Shown here one piece after another: positions 23,195 to 33,500 of a stretch of DNA of 64,000 nucleotides. Source of the stretch: Symsagittifera roscoffensis (Eukaryota > Xenacoelomorpha > Acoela > Convolutidae); assembly GCF_963678635.1 (NCBI RefSeq), contig NC_087067.1, forward strand, positions 35,601,966-35,665,965, read 5' to 3'. Within the stretch, counting starts at the first letter, position 1, and each line of letters starts with the position of its first letter. Under the pieces are notes generated by a model that worked only from the letters and a program-made list of their open reading frames with translations, had not been told where the DNA came from and made no database searches. A program made the position numbers and the translations under genes.

Positions 23195-26100
23195 GTAAGT
23201 TTGCTGTTTTTAACCCTGCAGCTACTTCTTACAATATGGAATTCAATCAGAAAGAAAATGTTTGTAGTTCAGATATTCTCGACTATATAATTTTATCTAA
23301 CATAATTTCAATCTAAAAAAATTTCCAAACTATGTTAGATTGAAAATGACTGATAAATAAAATTTTGGATAACATTTTAAGAGTGTTTAAGATCATTAAG
23401 AAAATTATAAATCAATTTATCAGAGTTAGTACCAATTTGATGATTCATATTACAACCAACGTTACCCGCTGTAACTTGTGTCGATAATTGATTCAAACAG
23501 CTAGGGTCCTCAGAATTTATCAAGTTTATCAGAAACTTGCTTTTAAGTCCTAAAAAAGCGATTGCGGTGATAAAAAGTCATATCTTCCTTGTTTCCCTTT
23601 TCAAAGAAAAAAGAAAAATATACTTGATCACTTAATTTTTTTTCTTCGGGCCAATTTCATTTAGCATCAAATCACACTGACGCATATTTGCAAAGCGATG
23701 AGGAAGATATCCGAACTCTGAGTTTGAAATGGGAAAGATGTTCCTGCTATCAATTTCTGAAAAATTATGGAGATTTCTTTTTTTATCTAAAGTGTCATGA
23801 AATTTTGCAAATAAAAAAGAGCTTTTGATAACCCAAAATGATCACATGCTAGATAAATGAAAAAGAAGTTGGTAATTATTTCTATTTTATCCCGTAATGA
23901 GCAGTGTGTAGTACAAAAATTTAGATTTTCTTCTCTTAACTTAATAATAAAACCAAAGTATCTGCGTTATTCAATTGGAATGATTTGATAGCCATTCAAG
24001 CTTTAAAACAACTAAGTCATTGCGCGTCAGTTATACCAAATTAGCGAAATGGCATTTTTCAAACCTCATTTTTTTGCAAAAAATGGCCACAGGCTAAAAT
24101 CTTTCCGATTTTGAGCTCAAGACACAATCAATAATCAGGTGAGTTAAAAAAAGTAATAAAAAGGCTACCTGAAATATCAAAAACTGTCTGAAGAGAAGCT
24201 CTCATGGTAACTAAAGAATCGTATCATTATCTTTTTTTGTTTTCGTGAGCAAAAATTATTTCCAAACAATTCCTTGTTTTCAACATCATCAGCTTTTCGA
24301 AACTAGCATTTTTTTCGTTTAAAACTTTTTTTGAAACTACCATGGCTGCTGATAATAACGCAAATCCCTGAACATTCCAAGTGCTTTTTTACTCTATCTG
24401 CGACATGTTTTCTTCATATAAAATCGAAACAATTGTTTCATTTTCATATTTTTGTTGTCGAATCTTGTGAGTTGCCAATATAGGCATTCAGCTTGCATAT
24501 GAGGAAAAAGTTAACTTCTTGACCCTGACAAAAACAAAATTATCTATATGAAACTGAACGGTTAAGAATAACCGATAAACTTAGAAAAACTAATTCAACT
24601 TCAACTCATGCAAACAATAAAAGTGTTCTGCTTTTTGTGAATGATTTAAATTTGGATGTATGTTCTGCAAAAATTAGTTTAATAGCAATTGTCAAAATAA
24701 ATACAAAGTTCGATTGTGACCTGAAAAAATTGTTAGTCATTTGTAAGGTAGGTAAATTGGCCAACCGTTTCATTAAAAGAACTGAGTGTTTTGAAATTTT
24801 GAAAATTTTATTCCAAAGATGAAGCTAACTTCAAAAACAATTTTTCAACTTAAGTTTGATTGCTTTTTTCTATGATGAGCCTGTTTGGTTGCTCTACCAG
24901 ATCGAATATGGACTAAGACTCAAAAATTTCATAGCGGTTTTTCTCAACGCTGGGACAGTTTTTTTTTTTTTACTGTTGTTCAAATCAGAGCTGAAATGGC
25001 TTTATTATGATATATATTTTCAGTCAAAACTATACTTTTTTGCATTAAACAATTTTGGTTGAAAAACAAAATAGACCTGCTCACTCACCTCATTCGCTCG
25101 ATATTAGGCACAAAATCAAAATTTTCAAATTGGTTTTTCTCGACGCTGAAAATTTTTTTGGAATTTTTCTAATGTCGTTTGAATCAACACTGAGAAAGCT
25201 TAATTTTTATATATTTCTCAAACCATTCCGATGATTATTTGTGTTACTTGTGATAATTGCATGACGAGCATTTTATCATAATTTTTTCAAAAAATTGAAT
25301 CAAAAACACTTAGATTATTGTAAATGGCTGAAGTTTAAAGTACAAAAACAAAAAAAAAACGGTACTTAAAACAAAACAAAAAACACTTTGTGTTATTGGA
25401 TTTGTTGTTTGACATCAGCTGTGAACTACTTTATAGACACATAGAAAACAAACTTTGCGTGCATTTTAATTTGAAATGGTTTGGCGATGAAAGAATTGAG
25501 TTTGCGCTCCAAAAAGATGGAAGCCTTATTGATCCCAAACTTGCTCTCATGTATTAAAAGTTGCCCAAACTCGTATCATTGGAAAAAAATCTTTTGGACA
25601 ATCTCTACCTAAGATTATCGTATGACATTTGTCAAATTGTATCGCAGACATTTTTCCTGAATGCACATCAACCGCGTTACTTCAGCAGCGTTTTCTAACT
25701 TAATTCATTTGTCACAAAAACCTAATTCCTTGTAATCAACACAATTATCAAGGATCTTTCCAGAACAGAAACCAGAAATCCGATTTAAGTAATGAAATTA
25801 TCTCCTAGGTACAATTCAAAAAACATAATTACCGTGAATGACTAAAAAAAATTTCTACTTTTCTTTGATATTTTGCTGTTTTGATTTTCACACGCCAACA
25901 GCTGAAATACTGTACCGCTCAAAATTGCTCCAAAGTCAGGCGAATTTGCGGAATCGGCAAGAGTATTTGCGGAATCCGGAACAGTTTGCGTATTCCACAA
26001 ACATATTTAAAAAATCAGTGATGTGTGCTGTTGTGCTTCCAAAACTAAAATTCCAAAAATGATTGCTGTGAAATGCAAAAAGGTACATCCACAATTCAGT

Positions 26101-26529
26101 TACCCAATGATTTGACATTTGATCATGAATTCCATTGTTAATTACTTGCTTTTATATTCTGCATTTGCTAGATAATAGTTATAGCCCTAGTTTTTAACTG
26201 TTCATACGCCAGAACTGATTTAGTTCAGTTTGATAAACAAAATTGCGGATTCCCGCAACAAGTTTTGAGGTTTTCACGTAAATTTGCAGAATCAATTTTT
26301 GATGCGCAATCCAGAACGATAAGCCAAATTTGTTTGTTGCGGAATCTGCGGCAAAACAAATGTGTCCACAAGTTTTACGTTACAGGTATCTGTACGCAGA
26401 AACCAGTTCACAGTTTAGCCGCGTAAGGTAATAGGGATCAAGTTATAGGCTTGCATATTTTTGAAAAACTTTCGTCGAAAAAAAATCACTTTACGACTAA
26501 TCAGAATTATCCAACTTTTTTTTGCTTAC
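23195..26529. other. Long non-coding stretch
   Basis: Starts with the donor of the PAN exon, so at least part is probably its downstream intron. No exon with good splice signals on both sides was found. Between about 25940 and 26380 the phrase TTGCGGAATC and close variants recur several times, giving Cys-poor spurious frames. The T-rich runs near 24960 and 25350 carry no other signal. Confidence 0.35.
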
Positions 26530-26761
26530 TTTTGTAAGACTTTAATTCAAATTGCTTATGATAAGCCTTGTAAAATTGTTCACATGCAATGCGGATATTT
26601 AGAACCTGTAAGATACGCTTTTTTTCGTAAGTTTCATAAATGGAATTATATGAGAAGCATTTTGCGCATGGAGGAATATCGGGATTCCAGTCGTCGCCAG
26701 TTATATCAAAGGGTTTTGACGAGTTCGGTTGAGCTCCAAACCATGTGCATATCTTTTCTTT
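26530..26761 (-). other. Candidate exon, minus strand, unknown protein
   Basis: On the minus strand a 232-nt open segment runs from an ATTATCAG acceptor to an AAAA|GTAAGC donor. Its base composition and codon variety look more like coding sequence than the neighbouring DNA. It would encode about 77 residues including WFGAQPN, FDITGDDWNP and PPCAKCF, followed by a helical Lys/Glu-rich part. The PCxxC motif recalls the zinc site of deaminases, but I see no HxE partner, so no function is claimed. The opposite-strand frame (26461-26844) is probably its shadow. Confidence is limited because no flanking exons are identified. Confidence 0.35.
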
Positions 26762-26817
26762 CTGATAATTCATCCACAAGGGAAAGGACCGACATACGAG
26801 CTGTTCAGCTCTTCACG

Positions 26818-26990
26818 GAGAACCGCTGTTGTGCCCCTGGTTAAAATTTACATGCGGTTTTTGGCTATTTTTCTGGGCTGGGTAATGTTGCCCTCACCCC
26901 CTCAGACATCGAGCACAGATCATGGTGGGCCTCCAACATCCGACTTTTCGATTGAGAGGCGGAGACGTAACCACTTAACCACCGCTCCCC
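26818..26990 (-). mobile_element. tRNA-derived SINE, copy 1
   Basis: Read on the minus strand, the element starts GGGGAGCGGTGGTTAAGTGG, a near-perfect pol III A box (TGGTTAAGTGG). About 35 bp further is a degenerate B box (GTTGGAGGCC). The body after that matches copy 2 over about 170 bp and ends with ACAGCGGTTCTC. The head-plus-body arrangement is that of a tRNA-derived SINE. No poly-A tail is obvious. Confidence 0.6.
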
Positions 26991-27463
26991 TCTTTAAAAT
27001 GCCATAGTACTTGAAGGTCAAAAGATGAATGCGGTTTGAAACTGACAAAAACAAAGAACCTAGAACACTGCTAGTCTACAAACACTACTTTTTATCAATG
27101 AAGCAATAATTTAAGAATGAATGACAAGATTTCTGCTTAAATTTTGGTTTTCAATTTTCTCAGCAAATTGATTGATTACTGTGAAAACTTAGTGTTGGAA
27201 CAATTTCCAACAAAACAAGTGCTCCGAATTATTTTTGCAGTTTTCTCCAAAAATATATTCAGCTTTTTTATCGCTAAAAAATTGACAATTTTTTGGTAAG
27301 CATGTGTATTCAACAATAATTGACCTACTATTTGGAATTTTCTTTTTTCTTAACGTGAGGAGTTGGTTCAACACCGAAAGTTGTTTTCTATCCTTTTGGT
27401 TAGTGAGGGGGTCGAATCCTTGAGAGGGGCTTCCGCCCTCACTCTCTAAATCCACCACTGCAC

Positions 27464-27642
27464 AGAGAACCGCTGTTTCTCCTCTGCTTAGGAATTACAT
27501 TTTTTTGGCTACTTTTTTTGGCTACTTTTCTGGGCAGTGGAGTATTGCCCCACCCTCAAGCAACGATCACGGATCATAGTGGTCTCGATCAGCCGACGTT
27601 TCCATTGAGTGGCGGAAACGTAACCACTTCACCACCGCTCGC
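27464..27642 (-). mobile_element. tRNA-derived SINE, copy 2
   Basis: Homologous to the copy at 26818-26990. The minus strand begins GCGAGCGGTGGTGAAGTGG (A box), has a B-box-like GATCGAGACC, then the same CAGAAAAGTAGCCAAAA body and the ACAGCGGTTCTC end. It carries a small internal duplication (GTAGCCAAAAAAA twice). A segment ending CTAAATCCACCACTGCA lies just outside, at about 27445-27462, and may be another element's end. Confidence 0.6.
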
Positions 27643-27670
27643 GAAAAATTATGAAGTTTCATCGTTTCAG

Positions 27671-27858
27671 AAACAAATACGAATGGGATCTGGATTCACC
27701 GGTCTCTGAACAATGTGCTCTCCAGGGGATGCAGGAACAACTCTGTGATCTTGTCTGACTGTGTCAACATGTGGGTGGAGTCAGTAACCACTCATGAGAT
27801 GGTGATTGTGTGGGTGGAGCCGTCCGATGAAGACGAAGATGAAACTCAGTTTTTAATA
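27671..27858 (+). other. Candidate internal exon, acidic C-terminal end
   Basis: A 188-nt segment, GC-richer than its surroundings, is bounded by CATCGTTTCAG and AATA|GTAAGT. One frame is open throughout (phase 2 in, phase 0 out) and includes SDCVNMWVESVTTHEMV and then WVEPSDEDEDETQFL. No domain is recognised. The splice signals on both sides and the acidic, Trp-containing composition favour a genuine exon. The downstream exon was not found before the LTR element at 28432. Confidence 0.4.
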
Positions 27859-28431
27859 GTAAGTCGAAAAGTTCAATTCCAATTAGCAATTAGTGTTGTG
27901 TGCCCATTATAAACAGTTTTGTCTTACCTGCACTGACAAACCTTTGATCATGATCGATTTGAATCGATTTTTTTTGAGATTACATAGAGCATGAAATTCA
28001 GTTTTATGAATCCCAATTGCCAAAGGTAGATCAATTTACAAAGGATTTCATTAATTGTTTTTTAGGTCGTTATAAAAGTTTTTGGTTCGTAAAAAAGATC
28101 AGGATTTGAAGTTACTCAGCTTACATGAGCTACATTGCATTGTAGTCATTTGCTTGCTGCAAGTCATTACTTTTAGGGCAATCACTGTCAGAAAAGTCGC
28201 AAGAAAAATTGTCTGTGACGTTAGAAATGCAGAATCCTAAAAATCTCAAAGTTCCCATGAAATTAAGAAAGCTGTGAAATCAAAATCAATTTTTTTGTTT
28301 TTATTCACAAAAGTAGGATAGAAGCGTAGAATGAAACTGCAAGTTATTCAAAAAGAATTGTATGAGGCGAATTGTATGAGGTAAACTCAGAGAAACTAAT
28401 AAAATGTTTTGAGATATAAAGCAAAAGCAAA
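27859..28431. other. Non-coding flank of the LTR element
   Basis: AT-rich, probably intronic because it begins with a GTAAGT donor. It ends AAGCAAA immediately before the 5' LTR; no matching target duplication is found after the 3' LTR. Confidence 0.4.
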
Positions 28432-28839
28432 TGGAACCTGATCTAAACTATATTTTATGATTGGATAAATTAAATGTTTTACCAATGTAAAGTATTTAAT
28501 ATTAACCAATCATGATCCATCTAACTAACAACCCACTTATTTGTAAGTGCTGAAGTTACTTGTAATTTCAGCACCAGAGAGATTTGAATTTAACTTAGAA
28601 ATTAGTTGGACTCTCCCGAGCACTTCAGCAGCCGCAGTAAACCAGTATACCCTAGATCTATTGAGCCTAGCAGAGACTAGTTAAACAACCTGAGACTAGA
28701 TAGTATAAGAGTAAGATTAGGATCGGTATTAGACTAAGAAGTTGCACGAATCTATCCGGCCGAAAATAAGATAGCGTGACGAGCAGACGGTGTACCCTAT
28801 CCGAAATTACTCTATGGGTTACACTTCGGTCATAACTCA
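28432..28839 (+). repeat. 5' LTR, copy A
   Basis: 408 bp, starting TGGAACCTGATC and ending CATAACTCA, repeated at 46875-47282. It holds two opposed CCAAT-type motifs (ATGATTGG and CCAATCAT, about 50 bp apart), AT-rich TATA-like stretches between them, and a hairpin at 28547-28574 (stem GTGCTGAAGTTAC / GTAATTTCAGCAC). No clear AATAAA is present. It should carry promoter and RNA-end signals; exact sites cannot be read from the sequence. Confidence 0.92.
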
Positions 28840-28841
28840 TC

Positions 28842-28859
28842 TGGTGCGACCATAAGTCT
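28842..28859 (+). promoter_or_regulatory. Putative primer-binding site
   Basis: Two bases after the LTR the sequence TGGTGCGACCATAAGTCT begins with TGG, complementary to a tRNA CCA end. I could not match it to a specific tRNA, and it does not match the tRNA-Arg in this window. Confidence 0.4.
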
Positions 28860-28927
28860 CGAACAAGACCTTACTAGATTAGAATTAACCAAAAATAGAT
28901 TAGAAATTAGACAAAAACATTTACAAA

Positions 28928-29161
28928 ATGTTATACGACAATAATTTAATTGAAATGTCTCTCCGACTCAATAGATCAGAGCCAATATTCCGAACCATAA
29001 CAGAACTACCCGGAATTGGAAGAAGACCTCGAACCAAAGACGACATACGACAAAGTAGAAACTTGCCGTATAGTTATATGATAGTTCGGCAAAAGCCAGA
29101 ACAAACTTTTATATTTCGAATACTACTTGCAATGAATTTAGATTTCCATTTGCAAACATAA
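28928..29161 (+). CDS. Small basic ORF, first in the leader (77 aa)
   Basis: The first ATG-started frame downstream of the primer site, in the context CAAAATGTT. It encodes 77 residues with a basic middle (GIGRRPRTKDDIRQSR) and a more hydrophobic C-terminus. It has no recognisable domain and is too short to be certain that it is a gene. If real it could be a regulatory or accessory protein; alternatively it is an upstream ORF modulating translation of the 155-aa ORF and gag-pol. The equivalent region of the minus-strand copy is outside the window, so conservation cannot be tested here. Confidence 0.3.
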   Translation: MLYDNNLIEMSLRLNRSEPIFRTITELPGIGRRPRTKDDIRQSRNLPYSYMIVRQKPEQTFIFRILLAMNLDFHLQT

Positions 29162-30090
29162 AACCTTGAAGTTACTCTTCAAAATCATTACAGGCGCTAA
29201 AAAAAATTAATATTATACAATAACGATTGATAAAAAGATCTAAGATCGTTTTCCTAAAACTCTGCAGTATTATACAAAACATGTTTGAAAAATATTTATT
29301 GGAAAATAAAAATAAAAATTAGTAGCATGACAATAAATGGTTAGTAATCATAAATCATCCTGTTGTTCCAGCTTCATCACCTAAAACATAACAGCAATCA
29401 TCAACTCACTAACATCATAAAACACTAAATCTTTCCTTTACACAAATTTAAAACTTTAAAAAAACTTAAAGTCACTTAATTTAAAATCAGATCATCAAGG
29501 CTTATCCTTGGATCTTAAATCATTTTCTACTTAATTAAATTTCAAACTTGATCATCAAGGCTTATCCTTGGATCAAACAGAACAACTTTGTTCTCCCCCA
29601 CCCACTTAATTAGTGTCTAACGACCTCAAACGTCGATTCACTACCCAACCCTTTCTAAAGACCCAAGACTAATAGAAATTTTTAAACAAAACTAATCATT
29701 CAAATTAGGATAAATAGTGAAGAACTTCGGTTATTCATCCTTCACTTGACCCCCCCTCTTACCAGACCCAGGATAAATCTTAGACTTAGTAAGTTTAAAA
29801 TAGTATCTAACGAACTACTCGCGTTCTAATTATACCTGAACCTTGTGGATCGATTTACTATTCTCCAACCCTTGAACACAATCACTACCCCTAAGTAAGA
29901 TTAAGTAAGTTAACACCTTAGCTTATACTAGTCACGAGAAAGTAAAAATCATTCTTCGGAATCGATATACTTTTCTCTCCAACCCTGAACAAATAGACCC
30001 AGGTTAAGCTAACCAAAAAATCGTAAGAACTAACAGTTTAGGAAAATAGAAATCATTTAACAACCCTTTGCATCCGTCATTCTAAACCTT
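29162..30090 (+). other. Long 5' leader with direct repeats
   Basis: About 930 nt without a substantial ORF. A 25-bp sequence (GATCATCAAGGCTTATCC and the following TTGGATC) occurs at 29490-29514 and again at 29550-29574; each copy can form a short hairpin (ATCAAGG against CCTTGGAT). Variants of AGACCCA(G/A)G and CCAACCCT are scattered between 29640 and 30010. Such a leader could hold packaging or translation-control structure; that is inference. Confidence 0.55.
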
Positions 30091-30558
30091 ATGTCATTTA
30101 AAAACCTAGGAAATAAACAAACAATCGTTTTACACAATTGTGAAATAGATAACAAAAAATACGACCTTGTAATCACACCTCATACACAAACAGTTGGATA
30201 CATTCGAACAAAACGACAAACACTAAAGAGGAAAATAATAACTAAACAAAGACAAATAACACGAAAAAGATTTTCAAAAAATCGAAACGCATTTTCAGAA
30301 TCAGAAACCAACAGTTTAGACGAACTTTACAAACTAAAAGAATCAATAGATAAAAATTACCCACTTCACGATCAATTATATTTTTCTGACTCAGAAACAA
30401 CTTCAAATTCATCACAAAGAGGAAAAAGAAGAATAAAAAAACAGTACAAACACAAACCAGTACATCTATACAATTGGAATCAACCAATTCGACACATTAA
30501 TAATTACATATTAACAGTCATCGAACGAAAAAATGAGCTCAACGCACACTCCAGGTGA
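30091..30558 (+). CDS. Basic accessory ORF upstream of gag-pol (155 aa)
   Basis: Opens with ATG in the context CTTATGTC and runs 155 codons, overlapping the gag-pol start by 26 nt in another frame (gag-pol is +1 relative to it). It is strongly basic between residues 37 and 65 (KRQTLKRKIITKQRQITRKR), has two SDSE/SESE-type acidic patches, and a second basic run GKRRIKKQYKHK. The profile resembles small nuclear or RNA-binding accessory proteins of complex retroviruses, but no homology is recognised. It might also be a pre-Gag piece joined by +1 frameshifting, or a leaky-scanned upstream gene. The minus-strand copy in this window does not extend this far. Confidence 0.55.
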   Translation: MSFKNLGNKQTIVLHNCEIDNKKYDLVITPHTQTVGYIRTKRQTLKRKIITKQRQITRKRFSKNRNAFSESETNSLDELYKLKESIDKNYPLHDQLYFSDSETTSNSSQRGKRRIKKQYKHKPVHLYNWNQPIRHINNYILTVIERKNELNAHSR

Positions 30559-33500
30559 AGAAACTCCAGATGATGATGAAATCTTTCCTTTTATAATAGA
30601 TGCAGATACCGATAGAGGACAACACATATTTTGTCAAAATTTACTCGTAAATTTATTTGAACCCGGAATTAGTCCATGTAAAACAGAGTTCCCCGATGTA
30701 AAAATCAAAAGACAAATCATAGATCACTATCTAAAAGATATATGCAACATAACACAACAGTATGGAATCTACTCTATAGAATTCACTTCCCCAAACCATA
30801 ATAATAGAACATATACTATTCAAACAGACGATCTTGATTTAGAATTTTCAAAAGTTTTTTCAGAATATATAAAAAGCATCCAATACCATAACTCACAAAG
30901 AGCAAACTCCATTTTCACCAATGAAGTTTTCGCAATAATATATAGTTATATTTCGATATTAGAAAATGAACTCCCATTAACAAATGTCTCACCGACAGAA
31001 ACATCTAAACATTTAAGAGTACGACATGAAATCACACTACTCTCTAGTTATTTAAACATCATTAAAGAAAATTTCACGAAAGACGACGTTTCACAACATA
31101 CAAAACACGATTTACAAAAAATCTTGGCATGGTTCATAATAGATTATTTCACACATAATATTGATTTAATTGCACAAGCAAGAAAAAATTTTAGACCCCA
31201 AAACTCGAACGATGATACCGCTATCACAGAACAATCAGATTATGTTTGGGACCCCGAATGGTCTCATCCCGCATTTATAAGCTTCCCACAATCAATCTCA
31301 AGTCAAGCAATAAGTACGATATCTTACATAAGAGACTATGTAAGAGTAATACCGTTAACAATTGATGCAACACCATTAAACTATAATACATTTTTACCCG
31401 ATACACAAAATAATAGTTTAAACTCTACAGTTATACACAATGAAAACCTCAATGGAACTAGGAATCTTACTCAACAAGATAAACAGACACCATCACACTT
31501 CATAAATGAAGAAATTGTACACACAACAACTACACAACAAAGTATTTCACCAATACGCCCAAATTTAACAACACCAAGAAATACAAATCCTTCACAAACA
31601 CAGGTAACCTTACAATCAACCGTTAAACCTTCGGTTGCTCCTAAATATTCACATATGGATTACCAAACATACAGACCCATGACAATACCATCAAAAACAC
31701 GCAAAACATTCACTAGAAACAACTTTGCAGACCATAATTATAATTATACACATCCATCAAAAACATATAATCAACCACAAAGAAATTTTAACCAATATAC
31801 AAGATCTCGAAATTGGGATAACCCAATGACCCAACCTAATTCAACAAATTTCCAAACAAATCCTCCACGGGATCATAGTGAAAATTACCCATTTTTTCAA
31901 CAAAATAAAAATAAAAAACAAACATCTTATCAAATGGATTATTTATCCTCAGATGATGATTTTTTACAACCAGATATATTTGCACAAAATACTCAAGAAC
32001 ATCGTAGACAAGGAATACAGAAAACACGTACAAATCATAGGAATTTTTCTCCACAACCAATAGATGCACAACATCAACAACCAATTCAACAACAAAATCC
32101 AATTAATACACAATCTTTTCAACCAATTCAACAACAAAATCCAATGACTGCACACTCGTATCAACCATCACAAATGCAAAATGAAATACCACTCCCATAT
32201 TATCTTCAACAACATGAAATAACAAGAAACCAACTTTCAAATTTTTCTCAAATGCCAAATGCAGCAGAATCATTACAAATGACAATGAGTCCATACCTTA
32301 TGGGTGGATCATCAATAACATCAAACAAACCTTTAATGGTTTTCACAGGAACAGACCCTGAATATTCTGTAGAAGATTATTTAAATGCAGTAACAGCAAA
32401 CCTGATTTTAAACATTGGACCTGAACCAATTAATACGCCACTACATCAAAACTGGATACATCGACGCACAGCGTTGATACAAACAACCTTAGATGGCGCA
32501 GCCCAAAAATGGTTTTCAGTACTACCTCTAGAAATAAAATCAAACTGGAAAAGATTTACACAAGAATTTTCAAAAATGTTTGACTCCGAAAGAAACAAAC
32601 AACAACAAAGAGTTTTATGTAATGAAATTCGCAGATTACCAAACGAAACCATCAAGCAAATAGCAGTACGAATCGAAACACTAGTTCGAAAAGCATACTC
32701 ACTAAATACACATGACTATAAAAACACAAAGATGACAGAAATCTTAATGATGACCTTAACACCACAATTAAGGAAAATAGCAATAAAAAAGAGAGCATCC
32801 CATCCTTCTTCAATTCGAGAACCCGATTTAGATTTTCGAAAACTAGTAGACAAATTAGAACAAGCAGAAATCACGATGAAACTAGAAGAAACGGAAAATC
32901 TGAAATTACAATACGTTAACAAAATTGAAACGACTCCCACTAATATTAATAATATACAGGAATCAGAGACAGACCTCGTTGAAAAAATCACTGAAATACT
33001 CAATATTTACGAAAAGAACCCAAACTTTAAAGGCAAACCATCTTTCAAAAAATGGTGTAATTATTGCCGACGATACGGACATAGTATTTCCGAATGTAGA
33101 CAAAAACAGCAAGACAATCAAAATAAACCTCAAAAATATAAAGAACCAAATAAATCATTCTATCAATACATGAAAAAAGATCAAAATCTACCAAACAAAA
33201 ATGTATACAGCAACAACAGTTCAGGAAAGCCACTTCCGAACAATACAAGTTATACAAGAAACCAATCCCCATATAACTCAAGTTATAGAGGAAGATCACC
33301 AGAACGAAGAAATACACAAAATTCATCACAAAATCACTACAATAGACCAAATAGTCGAAATAACTACTCCAGATCAAATTCAAATACACAACGATTTGTT
33401 TCTAGATCTAATTCCCAATCAAGAAATAACTACTATCCAAGCAACCAATCACGAAATTCATCATACAATAGGAATAGAAACTACTCCTATAATAGAAATA

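Noticed and set aside
26461-26844. 127-codon plus-strand frame
   Set aside because: It runs opposite to a better exon candidate and into a SINE copy; no splice or codon support of its own.
27440-27463. CTAAATCCACCACTGCA as the end of an hAT-type transposon
   Set aside because: Only one end was visible and no matching inverted end or target duplication was found nearby.
28842-28859. The tRNA-Arg at 20678-20750 as the primer tRNA for the element
   Set aside because: The 3' end of that tRNA is not complementary to the putative primer site beyond CCA.
30520-30545. Slippery A-AAA-AAT at the end of the 155-aa ORF as a -1 frameshift into gag-pol
   Set aside because: A -1 shift leads to the third frame, not to gag-pol, which is +1 relative to the 155-aa ORF.
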